A stretch of DNA of 64,000 bases from Hofstenia miamia (lineage: Eukaryota; Xenacoelomorpha; Acoela). Shown here piece by piece: positions 37,105 through 49,545 of this stretch (positions are counted from its first letter, which is position 1; each line of letters begins with the position of its first letter). The notes under the pieces were generated by a model, which was not told the origin of the DNA, ran no database searches, and was given only the letters and a program-made list of their open reading frames with translations. The stretch lies in the NCBI GenBank assembly GCA_004352715.1, contig SCFE01000106.1, forward strand, positions 624,478 to 688,477, read 5' to 3'. The position numbers were made by a program, and so were the translations under genes.

Positions 37105-37666
37105 TACTAATATATTCACAAAATTATATGTAATAATTTGTATATTACATCATAGCTAGCACGTACCATCAATGATGTTAAGATTAAGTATAGCAACAGA
37201 CTTGCAGCATAAAATTAAGACTGTGAAAATCCACTAAAATATATCCAAAAATATAACAACAACATCAATTTATACAAACCAGAATCATTGCCAATGAAGC
37301 CACTAACTGCGCAGTTAGAGCAGAAATCCTCCATCATAAATTTCCATAGCAACAAAATTGAATTTTGCAATGAGAAATAAAGAAATAGAAAACAAAATCT
37401 TCACGAGACAACGAATAACCTAAATTCATACTAGAATATAAGGCTTTTAAAATTTCGTTGAGATTGATGTATATATATATATATAAGTATTTTCAAGAAA
37501 AATTTCATTTCAAAAATATCTCTATATTTTTCCTAGATCTTTCATAGCATATATTTAAGAGAAAATAAACAGCATTAAATTATCATTATAGCTATATTAA
37601 TATTTAAAATAATTGAGGTTGTTATATATTCTTGACAGCTCTTGATCACAATGTTAATTGCTTGCT

Positions 37667-37711
<45 letters not shown>

Positions 37712-37820
37712 TACTTGCATAGATTGATTATACAATGCCAATATAATTTACCGGCCGGTATTAGCTATTTCCGGCCAACTACCGGTCCAGCCTTAAAATT
37801 TCCGGCCGATTCCAACTCTA
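36082..37820. mobile_element. hAT-type element inserted in the LINE, with 8-bp target duplication
   Basis: It is flanked by a perfect 8-bp duplication, AATCGAAT (36074-36081 and 37821-37828). The ends are imperfect inverted repeats: CAGAGATGGAACCGGC at the left, and TAGAGTTGGAATCGGC as the reverse complement of the right. This terminal motif and the 8-bp duplication are diagnostic of the hAT superfamily. Both subterminal regions are rich in CCGGCC/ACCGGT. No transposase is visible, so it is non-autonomous. The interior holds (TA)n runs and a single N at 37015 beside an inverted repeat, so its true length may be nearer 1 kb. Confidence 0.8.
36987..37072. other. Inverted junction around a single N
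   Basis: Bases 36987-37014 equal 37708-37735, while 37016-37072 is the exact reverse complement of 37707-37763. The only base between the two arms is N. The arrangement marks a sequence join inside the hAT element and is probably an assembly artefact. Confidence 0.75.
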
Positions 37821-37828
37821 AATCGAAT

Positions 37829-38754
37829 GGTTTCAATAGTGACATTTCAGAACTTTATATTGATAATAAGAAATTTACCGATAAAAAAGGGATGCTGAAT
37901 CATTTAAATCAGACATTTAAAGAATTAGGCAACTTCAATTTTCCTAAAACTCCTCTATTAGAACTTAGGCAACCAAATTGTAAGTCAACGTTTCAATTTA
38001 GGCTGTCTAGCTTAAGAGAATTAGAAACTATTGTACACAATTTAGACGTTAATAAATTTTCAGGTTCCACTCATTTACCGTACTTTATCATTACGAAATT
38101 CTTTCATATATTTGGCGAACATCTATCATTTGCATTTAATCAATGTATAGTTGAAAACAAATCTCCGGAAATAATGAAAAAGTCAGATATAACATCTTTG
38201 TATAAAAATGGAGATCCCTCATTGCAAAAAATTTTAGGCCAATCTCAGCCAATCTCAATAACGCCCTCTTTTAGTAAATTATTCGAAAAATTATTGCACA
38301 TCCAAATCAACCAAGACCTTGCATCAGAGAATATCTTATCATCTAAACAATATGGTTTCCGCACTAGGCATACCACAAGTGATGCATTTATTTCAATTAC
38401 TGAGAAAATATCCTCAAATAAATCTTGAAATAAATCTAGTTGCATAGCCCTTCTAGATTAAGCAAGGCCTTTAATTCAATGAATTTTGAAATTTTGGGGA
38501 TTAAACTTAAAAATTACAGATTTCAACAAAATTCAATTAATTTACTTATGAGTTTTTAGAAAATAAAAAAACAGACAGTGTTTTTATGAATAATATGAAA
38601 TCTGAATATATTGCCACCGATAGAGGAGTGCCTCAAGACACAGTACTAGGGCCAATTTTATTTGCAATATATGTAAATGAATAATTAATCATAGTGAAAT
38701 ATATCAATTTGTGGATGATACTTGCCTCATAAATACAGATGATGCATTTAGAGC
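37829..38754 (+). pseudogene. LINE, reverse-transcriptase half (copy ending at the 1000-N gap)
   Basis: It resumes the LINE of 34990-36081 in frame after the hAT element (IGKSN / GFNSDISELYIDNKKF). RT blocks: SFSKLFEKLLHIQINQDLAS, QYGFRTRHTTSDAF, DRGVPQDTVLGPILFAIYVN and the catalytic FVDDT near 38708-38722. Stops occur after SSNKS and in the KAF block. It is base-for-base the same as 47774-48699, including the hAT scar, and is cut off by N at 38755. Confidence 0.85.
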
Positions 38755-39776
38755 NNNNNNNNNNNNNNNNNNNNNNNNNNNNNNNNNNNNNNNNNNNNNN
38801 NNNNNNNNNNNNNNNNNNNNNNNNNNNNNNNNNNNNNNNNNNNNNNNNNNNNNNNNNNNNNNNNNNNNNNNNNNNNNNNNNNNNNNNNNNNNNNNNNNNN
38901 NNNNNNNNNNNNNNNNNNNNNNNNNNNNNNNNNNNNNNNNNNNNNNNNNNNNNNNNNNNNNNNNNNNNNNNNNNNNNNNNNNNNNNNNNNNNNNNNNNNN
39001 NNNNNNNNNNNNNNNNNNNNNNNNNNNNNNNNNNNNNNNNNNNNNNNNNNNNNNNNNNNNNNNNNNNNNNNNNNNNNNNNNNNNNNNNNNNNNNNNNNNN
39101 NNNNNNNNNNNNNNNNNNNNNNNNNNNNNNNNNNNNNNNNNNNNNNNNNNNNNNNNNNNNNNNNNNNNNNNNNNNNNNNNNNNNNNNNNNNNNNNNNNNN
39201 NNNNNNNNNNNNNNNNNNNNNNNNNNNNNNNNNNNNNNNNNNNNNNNNNNNNNNNNNNNNNNNNNNNNNNNNNNNNNNNNNNNNNNNNNNNNNNNNNNNN
39301 NNNNNNNNNNNNNNNNNNNNNNNNNNNNNNNNNNNNNNNNNNNNNNNNNNNNNNNNNNNNNNNNNNNNNNNNNNNNNNNNNNNNNNNNNNNNNNNNNNNN
39401 NNNNNNNNNNNNNNNNNNNNNNNNNNNNNNNNNNNNNNNNNNNNNNNNNNNNNNNNNNNNNNNNNNNNNNNNNNNNNNNNNNNNNNNNNNNNNNNNNNNN
39501 NNNNNNNNNNNNNNNNNNNNNNNNNNNNNNNNNNNNNNNNNNNNNNNNNNNNNNNNNNNNNNNNNNNNNNNNNNNNNNNNNNNNNNNNNNNNNNNNNNNN
39601 NNNNNNNNNNNNNNNNNNNNNNNNNNNNNNNNNNNNNNNNNNNNNNNNNNNNNNNNNNNNNNNNNNNNNNNNNNNNNNNNNNNNNNNNNNNNNNNNNNNN
39701 NNNNNNNNNNNNNNNNNNNNNNNNNNNNNNNNNNNNNNNNNNNNNNNNNNNNNNTATATATATATATATATATTAT
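38755..39776. other. 1000-N scaffold gap with (TA)n on its right side
   Basis: Exactly 1000 N (38755-39754), a conventional size for a gap of unknown length, followed by (TA)n. The left edge falls inside the LINE. Any reading frame crossing it is meaningless. Confidence 0.95.
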
Positions 39777-42700
39777 ATAATGCATTTAAAAATATATAAA
39801 TAAAGACAATAACATCAATTAATTACATTTATTTGTAAAAAAATATTTCCTTAAATTACATTCTACTGGCTTTTACTAACGATAATTTAGATCTCGGGCC
39901 ATTATTTTTAATTCTTTAATTTAATAATGCATTTGAGTAATAAAAATTTCACAAAAATTTTTTTAATTGAATTTTATATTGCAACCTACATTGCTCTCTA
40001 CTAAATATATTCTATGCACAAATTTGAATTTGCAGTAATCCTATAAGTGTTATCTCTCAAATATGTGTGCTATTTTTATGCATTGATATATACTATGATT
40101 ATTAATATTTCTATATTTTATTGTTTTATAATTCTAAGAATAATAATAGACACACATATCTCCCATATAGAAAGTAGGTTTCACAAATATGTTAAATAAT
40201 ATTATGAAAACAGTTGCAAACAATTTCTAGTAGATATCATATTATTGTTAAGGCCTCCTAAAATAATGGCTTAGAATATTCACTGAAGAACATGTGGAAT
40301 CAATTAAATTACATTTATTACAAAATTTTGTATATTAATATTTGAAATTTCTTCAATGTTTTGATAATGTAAAGAAACGCCTTTCCGCAATACCAATGTC
40401 TGGTTTGTCAGAATCAGGATTTCACTAACGGCATTTCCATGTCATCTTTGACTATTAAAAAATTGCAACAATCCTAATAGCAATTTAAATCTGGTTTCAG
40501 CCCAATGTATTCGACCAATCATATCAACGAATGCATATAAAAATATATGAGTGGAATTTAGAGATTATGTTGGCGTCAATTTAATCTTGCTTAAATGTTT
40601 TCTTAGAACTTTGAGTTTAATTCTGATAAAATTTTGTTAGTTGACAGCTTTGTCTAAAAATGTATAAACTAAATAATAAATTTTGAAAGCGACCGGTTAT
40701 CATGACAAGTTCTGCCATGTGTCATGTTTGATTTTCGTAAACAGCTAACATATCACATAAATTGCTTTGAGAGCACAAAATGCGTGCTAAGAATAAGCTA
40801 TCGATAATTATATTACACTATATAAAATGTAATTAGTGTTAGTACAAGTCATGAATTTCTAATTGTTAGTTTACTTAGTTTAAACGACCACTTTTCCTAA
40901 GCAAAAGAAAATGCTGACTATAAAAATCAAGTGTCAAAATGTCAAACTACAAAGTTGCGAGATATTAAAAGGCATGACCGATTTTATCAAATATAACTAT
41001 GCACAACTTATAGCGAAATTAGTCCTGCAATTAGTAATTATCCCTGTTACGTCCATAACCGTTTTGCTTACATCTTTCCAAAATAAAGAAAACAAATGAT
41101 ACAACATGTATAGCACATGTATTTAAAAACTAATTCTAATACACGATAATTAAACATGGTTCTTCAGACAGAATTAAAGATTTTTTAAAATCACAACAAA
41201 GTAAATCCTGAAAAATAGAAAAATATTACTCCCTACTCACTGTAAAATATATATTTTTATGAAAAATTTATAAAACTAGTGGTAGCAACTTTTTATGGGT
41301 CTTTGCATATAAAAGTTTCCAAATTCTAAGCAAGAACTTAGGAGGAAATTTAAAGCTTATTTAACGATTTATTATGTGAGAAAATGTATCTCAAATTTCA
41401 AGTAAAAAGAACAACATCTTGTGGTGCAACATTGATAAAATTTTGCAGTCATGAGTGTTTTGCAAACAGGCGCTAACACAGTAAGCACACGTGTGATGAC
41501 ATGAAAAAGATGCAACAAGTACGAAACTCGATTGTTTGCCTAAAACTCACTTGAGATTTTTTATATAGACAGTGGCGTAGCTAGTTAAATATTTATATGT
41601 AGTCACTTTGATTTATTATTAACATTTTTGGGCTATTTTCAACTATAATACACTTACAAATTACACAATTAGGTTCACCCTTGACTATGCCCCTATATAG
41701 TTTAGGTTTAGGTTATTTATACAAGATGCTTTATCTTATCGAAATTTCAGAATATTTTGCAGATACTTAATCCAAATACCTAAGAATAAGTTATAAAAAT
41801 GTAATTTTCTAAATGTTATTTAATTGACGTGAAATTTTGCATGCATCCTTAGTTCATTGAATGCAATCTTCTAAAAGCAGAAACACTTTCATTTCCAAAA
41901 TCGTGATTTTTCGGCCCGGTCTACTGACATAAATGAATGATTAGGAAAACTGTCATTTATTAGACTTTCACTTAAACAATTTTCTAAAAAGGTTGATATT
42001 CGATAAGCGAAGCTTTGATCATAAATGTTTATTTGTAAGCATTTTGTAAAAACGTGTTTTTGTTTAATGAAATATGCATCCGTTTGAGGTGTTAAGATTG
42101 CAACAATGCTATTACTTAACAGGACCTAGTTAAGTAGACTTCGAACTTATGGAAAAAAAGAATGGCAAATTTGGATCTACATCTAAAATTAGCTAATATA
42201 AATAATTGACGAATTCATTGCGCCAAAAAATTAATTAAAACTTATTTCCAATGATTATTTTTCTCAGGAAAATTCCAAATGAACACTTCTAATATATGGG
42301 CAAAATTATGTTAAACTTGCGTGTAAATTTGTAAATATCAATATCACTTTTCGATGATTAAATCCTTCCTATTTTCATCAGCACTAAAACTCCATGACCA
42401 ACTCAGAGCTTAATTAGCGAAAATTTGTTCTTGCTGAAACGTTCTGTTATATTGAGAACATATCTAAATTTACAGCGTTGCTAATTGCTAATTAAATGGC
42501 CTTCCACTGTGCATAAAAGCAAATTATGTAAGGTTCAATACCATTCATTAAGTTGAGTCTATAACACAAATTGGTTTCCGCAGAATTCGTGACCTACTCT
42601 CTTTTCAGTCGAATATGGTTCATTGCTACTTAGCAAGATTTTCTTAGCATGATAAAGCTGTTGGCATTGCCTATTACCCTGCCACTGCGCAATAATTCTA

Positions 42701-43392
42701 TCACTTGATTTATCTGACAACTACTGTGTTTTATATTTGATGGTTAATATAATTTGTTTCTTTTAACAATATGATATTTTTTGTACTATATTTTTTTACA
42801 GTTGTGTAAAAATACAAGGAATGTATGATTGTAGTAAAAGTGTACTTATTAATTAACAAATTACTAATTTGCAATTACAAATTGCGATAAATCCCGGGTA
42901 ACCTATGGAATAGGCTGTGTACAGAGAAAAGTTAGCATTATAGAAGGCTGCCAAATGAAGTTTATTTGTGAAAATTTCACAAAAATTGTTTAGTGTAAAC
43001 TATTTAAAACCTATTTTAGGTTGGACGTAGTACGTAAAATATTACTTTACTTGAAAAATAAAAAGCAATAATGCTTTACTGAAAAATGCAAAGGATATAT
43101 TACCATATGGAGCGTTATATAGCAACAGCTTTATATTTAAAAAATGTGAAAAAATTCAATTGTAATTAGCAAAGCCGACAATTAAATCCAATGCTCTAAT
43201 CAGCACTAATAGAGCAGAACTTCAATTTAACTAAAATGATTACCTTGAAAATGCCAAAATTTAATAAAAAACTAATATTTATTAAAATTCAATTTCTTAG
43301 ACAAAAGGGTAAAATAACCCTATATTGAAAATGCAGCATCGAATTGGTGAAAGAAATTTCATGAATTAATTGCGAATTGGTGAAGTACTTAC
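39777..43392. other. AT-rich sequence, no feature recognised
   Basis: No exon or repeat can be supported. CAGTGGCGTAGCTAG at 41573 and GACTATGCCCCTATATAG near 41690 look like weak ends of a small element. This is part of the block that appears misplaced (39755-47652). Confidence 0.4.
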
Positions 43393-43576
43393 TGAAGGTT
43401 CTGTGATGCGGATGTCAATCTGAATATCTCGAACTACCATCGTGGGTTGGAGATTAACAGTATACTCGTATAAGCCTTGGTGCCTGGTCAAGGCTTCTTC
43501 ATAAATTATAGTGTGGACAATTTTTGCTCCAGGAGACATATGAAGAGGAAGGGAATAAACGTCTTCTTCATATTGT
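43393..43576 (-). CDS. ITIH-like, VIT domain C-terminal exon (61 codons)
   Basis: The acceptor is TAAATATAG/AC and the donor is CCTTCA/GTAAGTAC. It encodes PLHMSPGAKIVHTIIYEEAL, then TRHQGLYEYTVNLQPTMVVR and DIQIDIRITEPS. It aligns with VSVAPNAKITFELVYEELLKRR and LGVYELLLKVRP...DIHIFEP of vertebrate heavy chains, the end of the VIT domain. It ends in phase 0, exactly as needed by the exon at 53622-53404, which is the next one in the protein but lies 10 kb upstream (higher coordinate) here. Confidence 0.92.
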
Positions 43577-44164
43577 CTATATTTATATTTTAGTTAATAA
43601 TGATGCACAAGATTTTAAATATTAGTTTTTGACTGAAATTAATCCTAAGTTTGAAAAGATGAAATGAAAAATTCTTAGTACAAACTCAAGAAAAAGATAA
43701 TCACCCGATAATTTATGAAATGTTTTTTGTGTTTATGCCATGAGTCTCATTAGATTACATATTGCAAAATATATGCATGCACACTGCATGGATACTTTTC
43801 TTTTTCATCATTGAACAGGCATTGAGAGAAGGAAATTTTTTTCTGAGTTGCTCATACTCTTAAATAACTGCAATGAAATTAATCATTAATAGCACAAGGT
43901 CTACACACTAACCTTCATTCAAAACTGTTATGTGGGCTAAATACACGGTTTGGTAAACACGTTGAAAAACGTGGTATTTATTGTGTTAAATTTTCAGACT
44001 GTAATAATATTTATATACCAATATACATGCATGTACCCTTAAACTAATTTGATAAATAACCATTAATCAGAAACCAGCACTGTATGCCTTTATAAAGAAG
44101 TTTTTAATGAATTTGTTTTTTTTACTTAGCCTAATTGTTGTCGTTTTCTTAGAATATAACGTAC

Positions 44165-44260
44165 ATTCTTTGATTTGAAGACGTAGAACTGGTATTTCCC
44201 TTTGATTTTCTTTTCCGCTTCTTGCTTATTACTGACGTCAGTTCTGTATCAGACACAGAT
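44165..44260 (-). CDS. ITIH-like, probable VIT-side exon with basic, Ser-rich stretch (31 codons)
   Basis: The acceptor is TTGTACTTTAG/AT and the donor is AAGAAT/GTACGT. The phase (two trailing bases) fits the exon at 43576. It encodes SVSDTELTSVISKKRKRKSK and GNTSSTSSNQR. At this position vertebrate heavy chains have the end of the AQxQYxxAxxxGxxAG segment and a short link to the VIT core strand; the basic run is not typical. It is supported by splice sites and phase more than by similarity, so it could be wrong. Confidence 0.55.
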
Positions 44261-45570
44261 CTAAAGTACAAAATGAATAAACTTTGTGTAAGTAATAAAG
44301 TATAATTATGTATTTTGATGAAATGCAAGTCGATTTCGCATATTGGAGGCATTTAAGGAGCAAAACAATTGTATTTTTCTGTGCAGCCATAATCTCACAA
44401 TTTCTTTCTTAATCAAATTATTTTCATTCTACTGAAAATCCTTACGCAGCATATCGCATAATAAGAAGAAAGTAAACATGTCATAACAAAAAACTTGTAG
44501 AAATATAAATTTGAGATTATGATGGATCTTATCCATTTATTAGATGATATCATTGGTTATTAAATGTTATATGATTATAATAATATATACAGCTCTATAT
44601 CCTTCAATGATGTGATGCACAAAATGATGTACATGTATAACTAGTGCTTTAAAATAGCTAATTCTAGGAAATAAAGGTTCTCATTAATAAAAAAACTGAA
44701 TATACAGCTTAATATAAGCCATGTGGCACGGCTATGCATGAAGCTAAACAGCAAACAGAAACCATTTTTTATAATTGAGGAGCATAGCAAACTTCAGATG
44801 CCCATGTTAGCGTTTTCCTTTAAATGAAAGCAAATATGATCACAAACCAGTGTACATGTACATTGACAATTTAAACTTGCACCAAGAATCATTAATACTA
44901 CAGCGAGTTTTCAAATATTTATCTTAAGCAATTTTCAAATTCTTAGATTGCTTTTACCACAAAAATATAGTACATTAATTATAATTTCAATGATTTTGAA
45001 ATGCTAGATTTAAATTTATAACAAATTGAAAAAAATTTTCATGTATGGAACAAAACAAAATTTTACAACGTTCAACAATTTTTTGTTACTTATCATTTCT
45101 TCAAGCACAAAATATTGCTTAATCTCAATCAATTTGGTTTTTCCAATAAAAATGATTTTTAAATGATTTCCAAATCCTTTGTACTCGGGAGATTTGCCAT
45201 TACTTCGATATTGAAATTTAAGCATGAAAACACTCTTATGTCTGTTTTTAATAATCTTTTGAAAATGTAAAATATAAACAATAAAGTATGGGTGCCGAAG
45301 TGGCCATCGTCTTTTCTCGTATAGAAGGCTAAAAAATGAACATACAATAAAATTGCTTCAGGTATGACAACACCTGGGAATGCGAATTTAGTTTGCTACA
45401 GACCTTAATGCAAAAAATATTTAAAAAATCGAATAATTCGGTTGCCCAATACCCTTAAAATTTTTACCTCTATATTCCCAGCTTGTAGCAGGGTGATAGG
45501 TCACATTGTCAAGATTATAAATAGCATATTTATTTTAAAAATACATTTTCACTTAGTTAAATTTTCATAT
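44261..45570. other. Sequence with no recognised feature
   Basis: I looked here for the missing first part of the VIT domain on the minus strand and did not find it. Frames 45016-45225 and 45159-45347 have no family similarity. Confidence 0.4.
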
Positions 45571-45789
45571 TTAAACTCTGTCCCAGTTAATAAGTAAACC
45601 GGTTTTTTTAAGAAAATGAGGCAGTATGATATAAATACGAGTATAATTTCAAGTTTTGATTTTCATTTTTTTTATAATATGCACAAGATCCCAAGCTATC
45701 TAATTCGAGCCAAAACCATGGTATTTACGCTATAATAAAACCCCAATTATTGATATAAAACTTTACTTATTAACTGGGACAGAGTTTAA
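45571..45789. mobile_element. MITE with perfect 28-bp terminal inverted repeats, TTAA-bounded
   Basis: 45571-45598 (TTAAACTCTGTCCCAGTTAA and eight more bases) is the exact reverse complement of 45762-45789. The outermost four bases are TTAA on both sides, which would fit a TTAA target duplication as in piggyBac-type elements; a TA duplication cannot be excluded. 219 bp with no coding capacity. Perfect ends suggest a fairly young insertion. Confidence 0.8.
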
Positions 45790-47611
45790 TATAAATTAAA
45801 ATAGTTAGAAACTTTTAAAATATAATAAAAATAAAAACAATTTTTTTGTTTTTTGAACATAAAAAGAGTTCCATCACTCATTTTGTGACATAATGATGAT
45901 GCTGAAAAGCTTTGAGAATCGATTTGATATGACTTGTTCCAATTAATGAAAAACAAACTTGTTACAAATTAAGCTTAGAACATTTACTAAAGTCTTCTAA
46001 AGTGAAGTGCACGAAGACGATTTGTTTGAAAAGGTTATAAAGCGACTTGAAGACACTTGGCAATCGCCGGTTGAATTCAATTTATTTTGCAAGAATTCTA
46101 AACTTAAAGAAACTTCGCTTTGAAAAATAATTAATTTGGACGGAAATTGTTTCGCAAATCTATTAAAGGTTTATGGCTTTTTAAAAGAGAATTGTTACTT
46201 TGTCTCTGAGTTGATACCTATATATCTACTAATAATTATTGTAAATCAACTTAGCTACATCTCAAAATAACGATCATAAAATGTGATGGCGTATTAATTA
46301 TTTTACCATCTTCATAGTAAAAACAATTAATAATTGTTCTTATGTATAAGCTAAGATATTCGAAAGTAATAATATTCCATTCTCAAATCAGTGAACTTTC
46401 CAGTTTCAAAAAATATATTGATTGACTTGAAAAAAAGGTATTGAAAGGCGTGTGACCGCCAAATCTCATTGCATTGGTTGGATTAATAGCATAGGACTGA
46501 GAATTGCACTATTTCATTGAGACTGAGTTTTACTAATTTTGATCCAAAATAGAAGTGTTGGGGTGGGATCAGAGAGGACTCCGGGACGAAACTATGTCAT
46601 AGGAATGGGAAAAACCTAATGGGATTAAAAAAATTTATTCCGATGCAGGCGCAAAGAAAGTTTCATGCTTGAGCAAGATTCAGAGGTAAAACTACAAGAA
46701 TTTCTATAAGATCTACAACCTTGCTCAGAGAGGGAAACAGTGAGTGTTTCAATTATAACGAACAAAGTATTCATCATAGAAGGCTTCATCGGTTATTAGA
46801 ATTCAATGAAAATTTTCATGTAACATTTTGTTATAAGATTGTAACAACTTATTTAATAGGTGGTCTTGTTTGTATGACTAGAAGAAATAAATTCTACTCT
46901 AATTCTTAAATTATGTTACCAATGGTACTAAGGAGTATCATTCTTGTGTACATGATGCCTATTTTTAATTATTACAACATGAAACGTTGTGTTTGATTTC
47001 ACTACAATTTTTAGCTTGCTCTGTATATGTAGAGATTATAAACACATACAAAATTTATTTTTAAGAAAAGCAAATACTGCTAAAAAACGAAATAGCCATA
47101 AGATTTTTTAGTGTCATAGGAACCTTTCTGAAGAAAAAGGAATTAAACTTATTTGTGACGTGAAGACAAGAGACGTGTAGAATAAACTTCTGTTTTGCAT
47201 AAAGCGTGTAAAAATTCTAGTGTCTAAAAATATACGATGCAATTTCCACCGAAAAATTTTCTTAAGTCATTAAATTATGAAACTAGAAAATAGAAATTTA
47301 GCTGTTCTACTACTTTTGACAAACTTTAAAAGCCATTTGATGTATTGAAATAACATTTTAATCAAAGACAACAAAATACATTTCCGTCACATCAGTAACT
47401 ACGAAATACACTTGTGCTGCTTTGACGAATATTTGTAGCCAATTTGTGAATAGATTATTACATAGAGTATCAAAAAATATTTATCATTTAAACAAATTAC
47501 AGTGACCCGTATATCAATCAAGTGAAAGTTCACATGATTCCAGCCTCTGTTATCTTGTTGAAAAATCGGAAAATCTCATTCAAAACAAAATAATTTCAGC
47601 AGTTCATTTGA

Positions 47612-47615
<4 letters not shown>
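45790..47615. other. Sequence with no recognised feature
   Basis: A less AT-rich stretch at 46556-46760 has short open segments on the plus strand but no motif I can name. Confidence 0.35.

Positions 47616-47652
<37 letters not shown>
47616..47652. repeat. (TA)n tract at a suspected chimeric junction
   Basis: 37 bp of (TA)n separates unique sequence on the left from the duplicated hAT-LINE segment that starts at 47653. The same segment at 37708 is also preceded by (TA)n. Confidence 0.9.
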
Positions 47653-47655
<3 letters not shown>

Positions 47656-49545
47656 GTACTTGCATAGATTGATTATACAATGCCAATATAATTTACCGGC
47701 CGGTATTAGCTATTTCCGGCCAACTACCGGTCCAGCCTTAAAATTTCCGGCCGATTCCAACTCTAAATCGAATGGTTTCAATAGTGACATTTCAGAACTT
47801 TATATTGATAATAAGAAATTTACCGATAAAAAAGGGATGCTGAATCATTTAAATCAGACATTTAAAGAATTAGGCAACTTCAATTTTCCTAAAACTCCTC
47901 TATTAGAACTTAGGCAACCAAATTGTAAGTCAACGTTTCAATTTAGGCTGTCTAGCTTAAGAGAATTAGAAACTATTGTACACAATTTAGACGTTAATAA
48001 ATTTTCAGGTTCCACTCATTTACCGTACTTTATCATTACGAAATTCTTTCATATATTTGGCGAACATCTATCATTTGCATTTAATCAATGTATAGTTGAA
48101 AACAAATCTCCGGAAATAATGAAAAAGTCAGATATAACATCTTTGTATAAAAATGGAGATCCCTCATTGCAAAAAATTTTAGGCCAATCTCAGCCAATCT
48201 CAATAACGCCCTCTTTTAGTAAATTATTCGAAAAATTATTGCACATCCAAATCAACCAAGACCTTGCATCAGAGAATATCTTATCATCTAAACAATATGG
48301 TTTCCGCACTAGGCATACCACAAGTGATGCATTTATTTCAATTACTGAGAAAATATCCTCAAATAAATCTTGAAATAAATCTAGTTGCATAGCCCTTCTA
48401 GATTAAGCAAGGCCTTTAATTCAATGAATTTTGAAATTTTGGGGATTAAACTTAAAAATTACAGATTTCAACAAAATTCAATTAATTTACTTATGAGTTT
48501 TTAGAAAATAAAAAAACAGACAGTGTTTTTATGAATAATATGAAATCTGAATATATTGCCACCGATAGAGGAGTGCCTCAAGACACAGTACTAGGGCCAA
48601 TTTTATTTGCAATATATGTAAATGAATAATTAATCATAGTGAAATATATCAATTTGTGGATGATACTTGCCTCATAAATACAGATGATGCATTTAGAGCT
48701 ACAAAAAATTTACAAAGTGATATTGAAAATCCTTCTAGGTATTTCTCATCCAATAAATTAAAAATTAATATTGAAAAAACGCAATTCATTATATTTTCCC
48801 CCAATTCCTTAAAGGAAATAACAAACAAGATCGAAATAATTTCTAACAGTGTTCCAATAATACAAAGGGATCATGTTACATATTTAGGTGTTGATATTTA
48901 CAAAGATTCAAAATTTGATAAATTTTACGTAAAAAAGTTATAAAAATGGCTTCTGGCGTTAGATGCTTATACCACCTCAGAAATTTAGGACCAGATTATT
49001 ACGTTCAATTATTGCATGCATTTTGTTTATTGCAATTACATTATTGTTCATTTTTATTTATTAATTTTAATACAAAAAGCCGCTATTTATTATCGAAAAC
49101 TTTTAATTGATCATTAAAAACATTAAATTTTGCACATAAGAATAATCATGTTAGTGAATACAGATGGAAAGTATAATATATTATCCCCTCTATATCAAGT
49201 ACAATTCCATGAAGCTTCAATTTTATTTAATCATAAATATCGCTGAAAATCACTGTCTTTGCTTGATAATTACTTAAAAGTAAATATACGATCACATAAA
49301 TTTATTTGTAGCAGTATTTGCTACCCTAGTTTTTATTGAGCAGACTCCAATAATTGGAATGATTTAAAAAATGAGATTAGAATGGGAAAAAATTACAAAA
49401 AAAATTAGAACAAAACTAAGAATTGTACTTTTACACCGACAAAATACAATGAGGGACACAAACATGCTAAACACATTTACTGATTTTTTAAACTGAGCTC
49501 GCCACATACATATACACACACACACACAAAGTTATTATTAATATA
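47653..49545 (+). pseudogene. hAT right end and LINE reverse transcriptase plus 3' tail (second copy, uninterrupted)
   Basis: 47653-48699 is identical to 37708-38754, and the sequence then continues past the point where the first copy meets N. The continuation supplies the rest of RT: QFVDDTCLINTDDAF (48650-48694), SSNKLKINIEKTQFIIFSPN and VTYLGVDIYKDSKF (48875-48916). A decayed tail follows with NNWNDLKNEIR near 49350, and the 3' end is probably near the (CA)n at 49515-49529. Identical stops and the identical hAT target-site scar argue that both copies are one locus assembled twice. Confidence 0.85.

Noticed and set aside
38711-39803. Long open frames of 345-362 codons
   Set aside because: Almost all of their length is N; the ends are (TA)n read as alternating Ile and Tyr. 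The same holds for frames at 3351-3720, 22819-23273 and 62340-63599.
41573-41697. Small element with CAGTGGCGTAGCTAG start
   Set aside because: The right end pairs poorly and no second copy or target duplication is visible.
39755-47652. A second, tandem ITIH-like gene starting with the VIT exons
   Set aside because: It would lack linker and first vWA exons while its neighbour lacks exactly the VIT exons; one gene with a misplaced block explains this more simply.
47654-48373. 239-codon open frame as a host gene
   Set aside because: It is the RT fingers region of a dead LINE, with the first residues coming from a hAT terminus; the same frame occurs at 37709-38428 in the duplicated copy.
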